This document shows, in pieces, positions 14,958-23,445 of a stretch of DNA of 34,255 nt. The notes below the pieces were generated by a model. That model was not told the origin of the DNA. It did no database searches and saw nothing but the letters and a program-made list of their open reading frames with translations. A program made the position numbers and the translations under genes. Origin of the DNA: Parcubacteria group bacterium Gr01-1014_29 (GTDB lineage: Bacteria > Patescibacteriota > Minisyncoccia > Ryanbacterales > 2-02-FULL-48-12); the NCBI GenBank assembly GCA_007376195.1, contig VMFT01000013.1, forward strand, positions 1 through 34,255, in the 5' to 3' direction. How positions within the stretch are numbered: position 1 is the first letter of the stretch; each line of letters begins with the position of its first letter.

Positions 14958-15941
14958 ATGAAAAAAATAATTATGAGTTTAAGCGCAATTGCGGTGGTTG
15001 CGGCAATTGCAGTAGGAGCCACTACGGCTTTCTTCAGCGACACGGAAACCTCAACAGGAAACACGTTTACTGCAGGTGCTATTGATTTGAGGATCGACAA
15101 TGAGTGTAATTACGGGTGGAATAATCAATTAATGCCGTGTCCGAATAATCCAAATGGTCCGAATGACGGTGGATATTGGACTTCTAGCTGGAGCGAGACT
15201 GATCTTGGCCGGATCCATAAATTTTTCTACTTTGATGACATAAAGCCGGGCGATTGGGGAGAAGACACGATTTCCATTCACGTCTATGACAATGATGCGT
15301 GGGGGAAAATGGCAGTTCGTTGGTATGCCAATCAAGATAAAGACAATACCTGCACCGAACCGGAAACAGAATCAGCATTAGAACCGGGTTGTGATGACGA
15401 CGCAGATGGAGAACTTGATAATCACATGACGTTTACTACGTGGCTTGATCAGGGCAGGATCCCTGGGTTTCAGTGTGGAGGGTCAGGACTTGATCAAGGA
15501 AGGATCCCTCGTTGTCCGCATGACCCATGGGAGGGAGATAATATTTGGCAGGATGGAGATTGGGTAGACAATGATGATGGTGAAAATGATTGGGATCAAC
15601 CAGAGCCAATGATCGAAACACACAGCGTTGATGAACCAAAACCTGTTAATGCTGGAGCAGATTGGATACCATCATTCTTCGATGTCTTTTTTGATATCGA
15701 TACTGCAATGATGGACGCTGCACGTGCTAACGAGTGTCGAGAAGATGGTCACAATGAGTATGGACGTTGCCATGGTCTTGCGTGGGATGGACGTTTGGTA
15801 GGAAGTGTAACCTATTATATCGGTTGGATGTGGAGATTTGATGTAGATGCAGGTAATGAGGCACAGACTGACATGCTTGGTGGTGACATGTGGTTCAAGG
15901 CAGTACAACACCGCAATAATCCTGACAAGGGTGGTCTTTAA
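14958..15941 (+). CDS. TasA/camelysin-like secreted protein 1
   Basis: The 327-residue protein begins with a SipW-type signal peptide: MKKIIMSLSAIAVVAAIAVG, then ATTA before the typical mature start FFSDTETSTGNTFTAGAIDL. Such proteins (TasA, CalY/camelysin) are cut by SipW-like peptidases and form fibres or coats outside the cell. The rest is acidic and Trp/Asp/Cys-rich, with the fold-typical 'F.F.DIKPGD.GEDTISIHV'. A local duplication repeats LDQGRIP (15447-15467 and 15490-15510). It is the first gene of an operon with a second TasA-like gene and sipW. Expression may be controlled by the attenuator-like unit upstream. Confidence 0.88.
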   Translation: MKKIIMSLSAIAVVAAIAVGATTAFFSDTETSTGNTFTAGAIDLRIDNECNYGWNNQLMPCPNNPNGPNDGGYWTSSWSETDLGRIHKFFYFDDIKPGDWGEDTISIHVYDNDAWGKMAVRWYANQDKDNTCTEPETESALEPGCDDDADGELDNHMTFTTWLDQGRIPGFQCGGSGLDQGRIPRCPHDPWEGDNIWQDGDWVDNDDGENDWDQPEPMIETHSVDEPKPVNAGADWIPSFFDVFFDIDTAMMDAARANECREDGHNEYGRCHGLAWDGRLVGSVTYYIGWMWRFDVDAGNEAQTDMLGGDMWFKAVQHRNNPDKGGL

Positions 15942-15963
15942 TTCTGTCTGATCTAGAACGATT

Positions 15964-16728
15964 ATGAAAAAGATTATTATTAGCGGAAGCTTGATAGTTG
16001 CCGTTGCCGCATTGATGACAGGGGCAACCATGGCGTTCTTCAACGACACCGAAACCTCAGCGGGCAATGTGCTGACGGCGGGAAGTATTGACCTGCGGGT
16101 GGATAGTTTCGGCGCGACGAGAAACGGCGTGTCAGTTCAGGAATCATCTTGGTTTCCGGCGGTTGACCTTACAAAAGAAAAATTCTTTAACTTCGGCGAC
16201 GTTAAGCCCGGCGATTACTTCGGCCGAAATTTAAGTTTACACGTTGATAGTAATCCGGCCTGGGTTTGTTTACTCGCGAGAAATGTTGAAGACGATGGCA
16301 ATGGGTTGACTGACCCGGAACAAGAAGCGAATGACCCAAGCGATGGGAATGGTGAAGGAGAAGTCGCTGAAAACCTCCATATGTTGGCTTGGCTGGACAG
16401 CGACGCCAATGGCACGCACCAGCTTAATGAACCGTTTTTGGTTGATTCCTTCTTTGATGTCTTTACCGAATTGGCGATGCCGATTCACGATTCAACCACG
16501 GGCGCGCCGCTTGATCCGAGCATCCCGATAGAATTACTCCAGATGGACCTTTGCGGCGGCGCGCATATTGTGAACCCGAATACCGGCGCCGTTTCGTGTA
16601 ATGGCAACAACATGGGTAATAAGGCACAGGGCGATTCCCTTAAAGCTGACCTTGTCCTATACGCAGAACAGTATCGCAACAATCCGAATTTCAAGTGCGC
16701 GGATGTGGCGCTTAATCCACAGCTGTAA
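15964..16728 (+). CDS. TasA/camelysin-like secreted protein 2
   Basis: The 254-residue protein has the same N-terminal design as its neighbour: a hydrophobic signal ending in ATMA and a mature start FFNDTETSAGNVLTAGSIDL. The core motif FGDVKPGDYFGRNLSLHV and the later FLVDSFFDVF are shared with protein 1. The C-terminal part ends in VLYAEQYRNNPNFKC, matching the AVQHRNNP end of protein 1. The two are diverged paralogues and probably subunits of one extracellular fibre. It starts 22 nt after protein 1. Confidence 0.88.
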   Translation: MKKIIISGSLIVAVAALMTGATMAFFNDTETSAGNVLTAGSIDLRVDSFGATRNGVSVQESSWFPAVDLTKEKFFNFGDVKPGDYFGRNLSLHVDSNPAWVCLLARNVEDDGNGLTDPEQEANDPSDGNGEGEVAENLHMLAWLDSDANGTHQLNEPFLVDSFFDVFTELAMPIHDSTTGAPLDPSIPIELLQMDLCGGAHIVNPNTGAVSCNGNNMGNKAQGDSLKADLVLYAEQYRNNPNFKCADVALNPQL

Positions 16729-16748
16729 TCTAACTTGAGTCCTTTTTG

Positions 16749-16801
16749 CCCGACTTTCAGCTTGTGACTGAAGGCCGGGTAATAAAGGCCTTGGGGCCTT
16801 T
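16749..16801 (+). terminator. Double hairpin between TasA-like gene 2 and sipW
   Basis: A first imperfect stem (CCCGACTTTCAG with CTGAAGGCCGGG) is followed by a second, AAAGGCC-TTGG-GGCCTTT (16784-16801). The sipW ATG comes 3 nt after the second hairpin. There is no long T-tract, so partial termination, mRNA stabilisation or control of sipW translation are all possible. It would let the fibre subunits be made in excess over the peptidase. Confidence 0.55.
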
Positions 16802-16804
16802 GTT

Positions 16805-17359
16805 ATGAAACAATTGGGAACATACGGCTATTACCTGTTTTTTGGAGCGTTGATTTTTGTCGCGCTTGTTGTGGTTGCTTCCGCCTTTCCGATTAAGGGA
16901 AACATCCAGATCAAAGTTGTGGAGTCTGGATCCATGGAGCCCGCTATAAAAACCGGAAGTGTGGCGCTCATTAAACCTGTTACATCGTACAAAATCGGAG
17001 ATATCATCACCTTTGAAGGAAATTTCAAAAACGCGAAAGGACAGAGAGTACCGACCACGCACCGGATTGTTGAAATGAGGGTAGATAGAGGCAATCCGAT
17101 ATACATTACCAAAGGCGATGCCAACGAAGAGCAGGATACGCGAGAGGCAACGGGAAGCCAAGTCATCGGCAAAGTGCTTTTCTCGATTCCGTATATCGGG
17201 TATGCGGTTGAGACCGCGCGCCAGCCGTATGGGTTTGCCGCGTTGATTATTGTGCCCGCGCTTCTGATTATTGGCGATCAGGCGCAGAAAATTTGGAGAG
17301 AAATCAAAAAAATAAGAGGACGGAAAGAACATGAAACAAATTCAACAATAACGCAGTGA
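16805..17359 (+). CDS. sipW: SipW-type signal peptidase I
   Basis: The 184-residue membrane peptidase has an N-terminal transmembrane helix, the catalytic serine S43 in ESGSMEPAI, and His instead of the bacterial Lys as general base (H86 in VPTTHRIVEM). D105 lies in TKGDANEEQD. A second membrane helix follows near the C-terminus (GFAALIIVPALLII) with a basic tail. The Ser-His type is that of SipW and of archaeal/ER signal peptidases, which process TasA-like proteins. The position right after two TasA-like genes fits this exactly. It overlaps a possible GTG start of the next gene. Confidence 0.95.
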   Translation: MKQLGTYGYYLFFGALIFVALVVVASAFPIKGNIQIKVVESGSMEPAIKTGSVALIKPVTSYKIGDIITFEGNFKNAKGQRVPTTHRIVEMRVDRGNPIYITKGDANEEQDTREATGSQVIGKVLFSIPYIGYAVETARQPYGFAALIIVPALLIIGDQAQKIWREIKKIRGRKEHETNSTITQ

Positions 17360-17364
17360 ACGTA

Positions 17365-18846
17365 ATGAAAAAATTTTTACACTTCATGATATTGTTTTTC
17401 CTTATCGTCGGACTCAATGCATCCGGACTTTTGGCTATTAACGAAGCGCTTGCTTACTATTTCGATGACGAGAGCGCGGCCGGAAACATGTTTACGGCGG
17501 GCAGTTTGGATTTCTCGCTTACGAACAGCACACAAGAAGAATGGATTAGCCTTAACGAAGAGATTGCGTGGAACTCGGCGCTTACGAATGCCGGCACACT
17601 CGATTGGAACTATGCGGTCTCTGCCGAGAAAATAGGCGGGACTGATGCGTTTTGCGATGCGCTTGATCTTGAAGCAAAGCTCAACGGCGTGGAAAAACAT
17701 GATGATTCATTCTTGTCTTTTGCGGTAGGTACCAGTACCACGCTTGGCACTTGGAACTTCGCGCTGTCCTTGCCGCCAGATGCCACCGGCATTGCGCACG
17801 GAGACACCTGTGCCGTTGATATTGTGTTCCAAGGGTGGCAGGAAAATATGCTCGCGTTTGGCGACGGGTTTTATGATGAAGAGCGTGTACACGTGGAGCT
17901 TACCGCGCGCATGGTGGTATTAAATGAATTCTTGCCAAGGCCGAACGGCGTTGCTTACGGATTTGATTTTGGCAATGATTCAAGCGATATGCCTCAAGGC
18001 GAATGGATTGAATTGTATAACAATAGCACTGAATCTGTTGATATGGCTGGCTGGTATACTAGGGATGCTACGGATGGCGTTGGAAATAAAGTGGTAATAA
18101 CTGCTTTAAATACATCGCCTGCTACGACCGTCATCGGAGGCAAAAGCTGGCTCGTTGTTTATATGAATAAGCCGATTCTTAACAATACCGGAGATACGGT
18201 AAGATTGTTTGATACCGGGAATAATTTAATTGATTCACATTTGTATGATGATCCTGACTTTTGTGAAATAGAACCAACGCCCGGAGATGAAAACGAAACT
18301 ACCGCTGGCGGAAGCTGTGCGGGTGTGCCGCCGAACAAATCGTACGCGCGAATCCCCGATGGCATTGGTGATTGGGTAGATCCCATCCCGACACCGGGAG
18401 GAGTAAATAGATTGGAATTACCACAGGAAAATTCAAAACAAGGTGGAGGCACTAGCAACAGTCTAGAACCAGTAATTGAGCCGCTAGCCACGAGTACTCC
18501 GGAAGAAATTATTGTCATTGAAGATAATCTTGCGACCACGACGCCCGATGAGATTATTAATCTTGACGAATCAGTAGGAGAGGCCGTTGCAATTACTACT
18601 CCGGAAGAGATTCTGGAACAAACTAGCAATGAAGTGGCGGCGGATGCGAGCGAAGTACTTGTCGAAGAACCCGCGGTGATACATGAACCAGTGGAGGAAC
18701 CCGCCCAAAGTCCATCGGAGACGGACAATGAGGCGGGCGGGGAAGAAAACGCCATAGAGCCGGAAGCGGTTGAAACTCCAACGCCAGAACCGGAAGATGT
18801 AGCGGCTGAAGAACAACCCCAACAGGCAGAAGAAACAAATATATGA
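17365..18846 (+). CDS. Secreted TasA-like/lamin-tail-domain protein with acidic tail
   Basis: ATG 17365 is used; GTG 17356 overlapping the sipW stop is an alternative. The 493-residue protein has a signal peptide (MKKFLHFMILFFLIVGLNAS), then a TasA-like start (YYFDDESAAGNMFTAGSLDFSL) and a beta-rich part up to about residue 190. Residues about 190-320 form a lamin-tail (LTD) domain (LNEFLPRPNG ... GEWIELYNNSTESVDMAGWY ... GDTVRLFD). The last 130 residues are very acidic, with repeats around TTPEEI and EEPA. The tail may bind cations or reach into the cell surface layer. The product is probably processed by the adjacent SipW. Its stop overlaps the next start (ATGATGA). Confidence 0.83.
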   Translation: MKKFLHFMILFFLIVGLNASGLLAINEALAYYFDDESAAGNMFTAGSLDFSLTNSTQEEWISLNEEIAWNSALTNAGTLDWNYAVSAEKIGGTDAFCDALDLEAKLNGVEKHDDSFLSFAVGTSTTLGTWNFALSLPPDATGIAHGDTCAVDIVFQGWQENMLAFGDGFYDEERVHVELTARMVVLNEFLPRPNGVAYGFDFGNDSSDMPQGEWIELYNNSTESVDMAGWYTRDATDGVGNKVVITALNTSPATTVIGGKSWLVVYMNKPILNNTGDTVRLFDTGNNLIDSHLYDDPDFCEIEPTPGDENETTAGGSCAGVPPNKSYARIPDGIGDWVDPIPTPGGVNRLELPQENSKQGGGTSNSLEPVIEPLATSTPEEIIVIEDNLATTTPDEIINLDESVGEAVAITTPEEILEQTSNEVAADASEVLVEEPAVIHEPVEEPAQSPSETDNEAGGEENAIEPEAVETPTPEPEDVAAEEQPQQAEETNI

Positions 18847-20033
18847 TGCGTAAAAAATATAATTTGATATTTGCGATAGCAGCGCTTCTGTGGGCTCCCG
18901 CAGTTTTCGCCGCACCGGATGATTTGATAGTGGAATTTCAAAACACGCCGCTTTTTAGCGAGGCTAATTTTATGCCGGGGTCGGAAGTAAGCAGGTGGGC
19001 GAAAGTAAAAAATAATACGCTCGGTACCCAACCGATCGTTGTTGAGGCGATAAACGAGAGCGACCCCGACGGGCTTGCCAGCGTTTTTGAAATCGGAATA
19101 TACGAAGGCGGAGCGCAACGCTACGGAACCACGACGCTTGCGGCATTTTTTGCGGCGGGAGAAATACTTCTTTCGGATCTTGCGGGCGGGGGCGCCGAGA
19201 CGCAATATGATTTTCTGGTGAGATTTATTCCAGGCGCGAATAATTCCTATCAGGAAAAATCGCTTGGTTTTGATATTCTTCTCGGGTTTAAGGGTGATGA
19301 AGGCGGAGATGGCGGGGGAGGAAATGGAGGAGGCGGTGGTGGTGGCGGAGGCGGTGGTGGAAGTGCCCCGCCCGGACTTACCATTGGCGGAGAATCAGTA
19401 CATGCAACTGAAGTTGCCGAGACAACCGCTACTATAGAATGGGACACAAGCTATCACTCTACCAGTCGCGTAGTGTATGGTACAGTGCCGGGGGTATTTT
19501 CTTTCACGAGTTCTCCTAACTATGGGTACCCGTTTTCTACCGTTGAATCTGACACACCCGCAAGTCCCAACGGCGTGTTGCATCATACCGTGCCTATAAG
19601 CGGTCTTGAAACAAATACCACCTATTACTTCCGCACCGTCTCACACGCATCTCCTGATACAATAAGCTTGGAACAGAGTTTTACTACATTGGCATCTTCC
19701 AATGCCGATTTCTCAACAGGAGAAATGAGCGGAGAAGAAATGGGTGCGGAAGGAGCGAATGAAACGGGAGCGTTTTTCAAAGTTGCCGCATTGCCGGTAT
19801 CGGAAGAACATGTCGCCGCCGGTTCTGACGAAACTGTTTCTGGCGCATCCGATGTTCAGGAAATATCAGGACAACAAGAAGCGGTTGCGTTGGATGATTC
19901 TGGTTCGGATACTCTTGGAATGGCGGCTGTGATTTTTGGTTTAGGCGCCAAGTCTTTGCTCATTGTCCTTGTAATCATTTTGCTGGCAGCATTGGTGGTA
20001 TACATCGTAATGCGCCGCCGAAGCGAGGCGTAA
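18843..20033 (+). CDS. Surface protein with Gly-rich linker, FN3-like domain and C-terminal anchor
   Basis: The 396-residue protein has a signal peptide (ending in AVFAA), a beta-rich N-terminal domain (residues about 20-155), a Gly-only linker (about 160-178), and a fibronectin-type-III-like domain (ATTATIEWDTSYHSTSRVVYG ... LETNTTYYFRTVSH). A Ser/Glu-rich stalk leads to a C-terminal membrane helix (SLLIVLVIILLAALVVYIV) and the basic end MRRRSEA. It is therefore anchored in the membrane with its body outside. It may attach the TasA-like fibres to the cell. Translation is coupled to the preceding gene by an ATGA overlap. Confidence 0.82.
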   Translation: MMRKKYNLIFAIAALLWAPAVFAAPDDLIVEFQNTPLFSEANFMPGSEVSRWAKVKNNTLGTQPIVVEAINESDPDGLASVFEIGIYEGGAQRYGTTTLAAFFAAGEILLSDLAGGGAETQYDFLVRFIPGANNSYQEKSLGFDILLGFKGDEGGDGGGGNGGGGGGGGGGGGSAPPGLTIGGESVHATEVAETTATIEWDTSYHSTSRVVYGTVPGVFSFTSSPNYGYPFSTVESDTPASPNGVLHHTVPISGLETNTTYYFRTVSHASPDTISLEQSFTTLASSNADFSTGEMSGEEMGAEGANETGAFFKVAALPVSEEHVAAGSDETVSGASDVQEISGQQEAVALDDSGSDTLGMAAVIFGLGAKSLLIVLVIILLAALVVYIVMRRRSEA

Positions 20034-20041
20034 ACGTTTTT

Positions 20042-22828
20042 ATGCGCGGTATCGTTTGTTCATGTGTCTTTTTTGCGGCTCCTGTGTCTGTTTTAGCATT
20101 CACAGACGTGTCGGGCGATATTTCGTCAGACACGACATGGATCAGAGCGGAAAGTCCGTACATCATACGCAGCAATACAAGCGTGGGTTCTGGTGTGACG
20201 CTTACCATAAAACCCGGTGTCGTTGTGAAATTTGCAAATCCTTTTAGCAGCATACTAAGTGTAAAAGGATCTCTTGTTGCGGATGCAGATGGAGGAGAAC
20301 CAATTATATTCACGTCTTTTGCGGATGACGAGGCAGGTGGAGATACAAACGGAGATGGCGGAATAAGCAGTCCCACTCCGGGTAACTGGCGTGGTATCAT
20401 TTTTCAAAGCCCGAGCGCAGGCAATATGCTCCGTAACACCGTGATGCGCTATGGAGGTGGAGGCGATTTGATTTGCATGGTCTGCGTCGGAAGTATAGAT
20501 GTTGATCTTACGGTGAGCGAGAGTGTTGTTGCGGCTAGTGCGAGTCTGGGTGTTCATGCCCAGGACGGTATACTTTCAATTAGCAAAAGTATCATTGAAA
20601 ATAACAGAGCCGGTGTGGAGATATCCAACAGTAATATAGGTCGGACGCAGCCCCAAGGTGTTGTTGACAATACGATTATTCGCAACAATTTTTCTTTTGG
20701 TTTAAAACATGGCACATTTGTGGAAGCGCCTCCCGTTGATGCCAGAAACAATTGGTGGGGAGATGTTTCTGGGCCATACCATAGCGTACTCAATCCATCG
20801 GGTTTAGGAAATGCGGTTATAGGGACAGTGCTTATTGATCCATGGCTTACGGAAGAGCCCGATGTGGAGCTGCCGCCAGCGGAATGTTGCTCGAATGTTG
20901 CCTTCATTCCCGGCCTGCAGGCAACGCGGCTGGAACTGGACGGCAATCGGCTGTGGGAGCCGAACAGCCCTGCTGATACGCCGAAACTGTTTTTCGACGT
21001 ATTCGGCGAGCCCACAGTACCAAACATTGCTACCGATGGCGTGATTGACGAAGCGTTTGGATTTAACATCTATAAAAGTTTTATTGACTTTATGAACGTT
21101 GATCTGGTTAATGCCGGTATCATACATGAATGGATGGTTTTTCCGTATGACTGGCGGTTTTCCGTAGAGGATGCGGCGCGAAAAGGGATTTTGCAGACAA
21201 ACAATCAAACGTATTGGATGGCAACGGAACTGGAACAACTTGCCGCATCATCAAAAACCGGAAAAGTAACCATTATCGCGCATTCAAATGGCGGCCTCGT
21301 GGCGAAAGAACTTATTTCGTTGTTGGAGGAAGAAGGCAAGGCAGCGCTGGTGGATAAGCTCATTCTTGTTGCGACCCCACAGCTTGGCACGCCAAAAGCC
21401 CTTGCGGGCGCGCTCCATGGGGACGAACAAACCATTCCTTCAAAAATAGGCGTTCTTCTTACGAAAGAAGTCGCGCGCGAGCTTGCGGAAAACATGCCGA
21501 GCGCGTACGGCTTGCTACCTTCCATGCAATATTTTTCTGACGTGTTTGATCCAGTAATTGAGTTTGATCCGGATGTTGCCGAAATATACGATTTCCCCGC
21601 GCTCTATGGAGACGCAATAGATTCACGAATTGAACTGGACTCCTTTTTGTTGGGAGACAACGGAGTGCGGGTTGAACCAAGCAGTTTGAATACCGATGAG
21701 CCAAACGTGCTTGGCGAAAACTTACTGCGAGATGCTACCAGTACGCAAGGTAAGCTGGACACATGGACTCCGCCCGCTGGCATCAAAGTAACCCAAATCG
21801 CGGGTTGGGGCTTGGATACCATTCGCGGCATCCGGTACGACGATTGCGATATTCTTCTATGCCCTGATGAATTAAATAACTTGGATCGTGAGTTATTGCT
21901 GGTCCACGACGGCGATGGCACGGTAGTAATCCCAAGCGCGGTGGCTATTGACACGGAGACTTATTATGTGAATTTGCCAGAGAATAATTTTTTGTTGAAA
22001 CGAAATAGAGATCATGCAGATATTCTTGAGGTAAAATCTATAAATGATTTATTGAGGGAGCTTATTAAAGGAGAAGAATTTACTGAATCAGCATTTATAA
22101 CTGACACCAGACCAATACCAAAAAAAGAAGATAAAAAACTCCGCTTCCGCATCCATTCTCCCGTTTCTCTTGATCTCTATGATGCCGATGGCAATCACAC
22201 TGGGCTGATTTCCAACCCCGATCCAAATCTCGGCGGGCTCCATGGAATTGAGCAGGAAATCCCCAACAGCTACTATTTGGAATTTGGAGAAACAAAGTAC
22301 GCGGGCGCAGACACGTTTGCTACCACCACAGTGGTGCTGGTTGGACAGGCAAATGGTACTTTTACCTTTGAAATAGATGAGGTGCTTGGGGACAAGCTTG
22401 TGGCGACCACATCGTTTTCCGACATTCCAGTTATTGAAGGCACTCGTGTTACAACAAATGTGACGCACATTGCTTCTTCCACTGTTCTTTCTATAGATAT
22501 GGATGGGGATGGGGAAACGGATGCGGTTATTGAGCCGGGAGAGGGTGTTAGCATAGACGAGCTTTTAGGGATTCTTCGCGGTGTGGTAAAATCTTTTGAT
22601 TTGGATAAGAAAGCGGAAAAAAGAATTCTCAAACAAATAGATAACCTTGAAAAAGTCCTTGACAAGGAATTCAAGAATAAGAAGAAAAAAAAGATGGAGA
22701 CGGACAAAGCGTTTTTGAAGTTGGAGCAATTGATTGAAAAGTTTGAAAAGAATAGGTTGCTTTCCATAAAGGATGCACAGGAACTTTTACATATTATTGA
22801 ACAAATTAAAGAGGGTGTGGTAGAATAG
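20042..22828 (+). CDS. Secreted beta-helix + LCAT-like lipase/acyltransferase
   Basis: The 928-residue protein starts with a signal peptide (ending in LAF). Residues about 25-275 are a right-handed beta-helix-like region (GNWRGIIFQS, VDNTIIRNN, ARNNWWGDVSGP). Residues about 283-670 are an alpha/beta hydrolase of the LCAT type: FIPGLQATRLE, VFPYDWRFS (LCAT 'YDWR'), nucleophile S415 in IAHSNGG, ATPQLGTPKAL, then D625 in HDGDGTV and H658 in NRDHAD. The C-terminus is a beta domain and a charged coiled coil. The enzyme probably hydrolyses or transfers acyl groups of lipids outside the cell; the substrate is unknown. It is in the fibre operon, 8 nt after the FN3-like gene. All three catalytic residues are present. 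Confidence 0.87.
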   Translation: MRGIVCSCVFFAAPVSVLAFTDVSGDISSDTTWIRAESPYIIRSNTSVGSGVTLTIKPGVVVKFANPFSSILSVKGSLVADADGGEPIIFTSFADDEAGGDTNGDGGISSPTPGNWRGIIFQSPSAGNMLRNTVMRYGGGGDLICMVCVGSIDVDLTVSESVVAASASLGVHAQDGILSISKSIIENNRAGVEISNSNIGRTQPQGVVDNTIIRNNFSFGLKHGTFVEAPPVDARNNWWGDVSGPYHSVLNPSGLGNAVIGTVLIDPWLTEEPDVELPPAECCSNVAFIPGLQATRLELDGNRLWEPNSPADTPKLFFDVFGEPTVPNIATDGVIDEAFGFNIYKSFIDFMNVDLVNAGIIHEWMVFPYDWRFSVEDAARKGILQTNNQTYWMATELEQLAASSKTGKVTIIAHSNGGLVAKELISLLEEEGKAALVDKLILVATPQLGTPKALAGALHGDEQTIPSKIGVLLTKEVARELAENMPSAYGLLPSMQYFSDVFDPVIEFDPDVAEIYDFPALYGDAIDSRIELDSFLLGDNGVRVEPSSLNTDEPNVLGENLLRDATSTQGKLDTWTPPAGIKVTQIAGWGLDTIRGIRYDDCDILLCPDELNNLDRELLLVHDGDGTVVIPSAVAIDTETYYVNLPENNFLLKRNRDHADILEVKSINDLLRELIKGEEFTESAFITDTRPIPKKEDKKLRFRIHSPVSLDLYDADGNHTGLISNPDPNLGGLHGIEQEIPNSYYLEFGETKYAGADTFATTTVVLVGQANGTFTFEIDEVLGDKLVATTSFSDIPVIEGTRVTTNVTHIASSTVLSIDMDGDGETDAVIEPGEGVSIDELLGILRGVVKSFDLDKKAEKRILKQIDNLEKVLDKEFKNKKKKKMETDKAFLKLEQLIEKFEKNRLLSIKDAQELLHIIEQIKEGVVE

Positions 22829-22832
22829 AAAT

Positions 22833-23231
22833 ATGAGCACAAAACAAAAGACAAGATTAATTTTATTTATCTCTCTTCTCGTTACAACGTTAGTTTTAGG
22901 CACATGTTATGGGGGGTTGAGATCAATATGTGGACCGGGGGTGAATGAGAATGTGGCTATCTTTTTGATTCTTTTTGGGGGAGTAGTATTTTTTTTGTCG
23001 TTTATACTTTTATTTGTCCACGAGCAAAAGTTCTACTTCTGGCTCCGCTTCGCCAAATACTACCTTCCCATTGCGGCGGTATTGATTCTGCTTTCTCCCA
23101 CAGTTGACTCAAGCATTCTCGGTTTTGATAAGGAATTTATGACATGGGTGCTCTCCGGCATCTTCTTTATCGCAAGTCTCGGTATCATCATCTTCAAACG
23201 CCGCTCACTTGGACGTCCGGTTTCCAAGTAG
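22833..23231 (+). CDS. Small four-helix membrane protein
   Basis: The 132-residue protein has four hydrophobic segments (about residues 9-27, 42-62, 75-90 and 105-122) and a basic C-terminus. No family is recognised. It starts 4 nt after the lipase gene, but it also has its own extended -10 box (TGG-TAGAAT, 22818-22826) with the ATG 6 nt later, so it may be transcribed both ways. Confidence 0.7.
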   Translation: MSTKQKTRLILFISLLVTTLVLGTCYGGLRSICGPGVNENVAIFLILFGGVVFFLSFILLFVHEQKFYFWLRFAKYYLPIAAVLILLSPTVDSSILGFDKEFMTWVLSGIFFIASLGIIIFKRRSLGRPVSK

Positions 23232-23445
23232 GGGGGAAGAAACATAAAACCTCTAACGTGTCTTACCTCTTGATAAACGAAAATACAACGATCGTGAACT
23301 TTTGTTATACATCAACGCGATCAGATATCGATTCCCCTGGAAATTATATTTTTCAAACGCCGCTGAGAAATTGTGCAATGCCCGACTTTGCACAGTTGTG
23401 TATAAACGCTGTCGCTTATATTTTGAGGAATGATATTATATCCGT
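23232..23445 (+). promoter_or_regulatory. Intergenic region with DUF2339 promoter
   Basis: No gene is seen in these 214 nt. A hairpin GTGCAA ... TTGCAC lies near 23374-23395. An extended -10 box TG-A-TATTAT (23431-23439) is followed after 6 nt by the ATG of the next gene, giving a leaderless mRNA. Confidence 0.45.

Noticed and set aside
18159-19205. Long open frame on the minus strand (348 codons)
   Set aside because: It lies antisense to two well-supported secreted-protein genes with signal peptides and domain matches; its Ser/Gly-rich translation is the mirror of acidic and Gly-rich coding DNA.
19318-19362. GGN-rich tract as a special repeat element
   Set aside because: It is a simple codon-level polyglycine linker between two domains, period 3, unlike the period-7 repeats.
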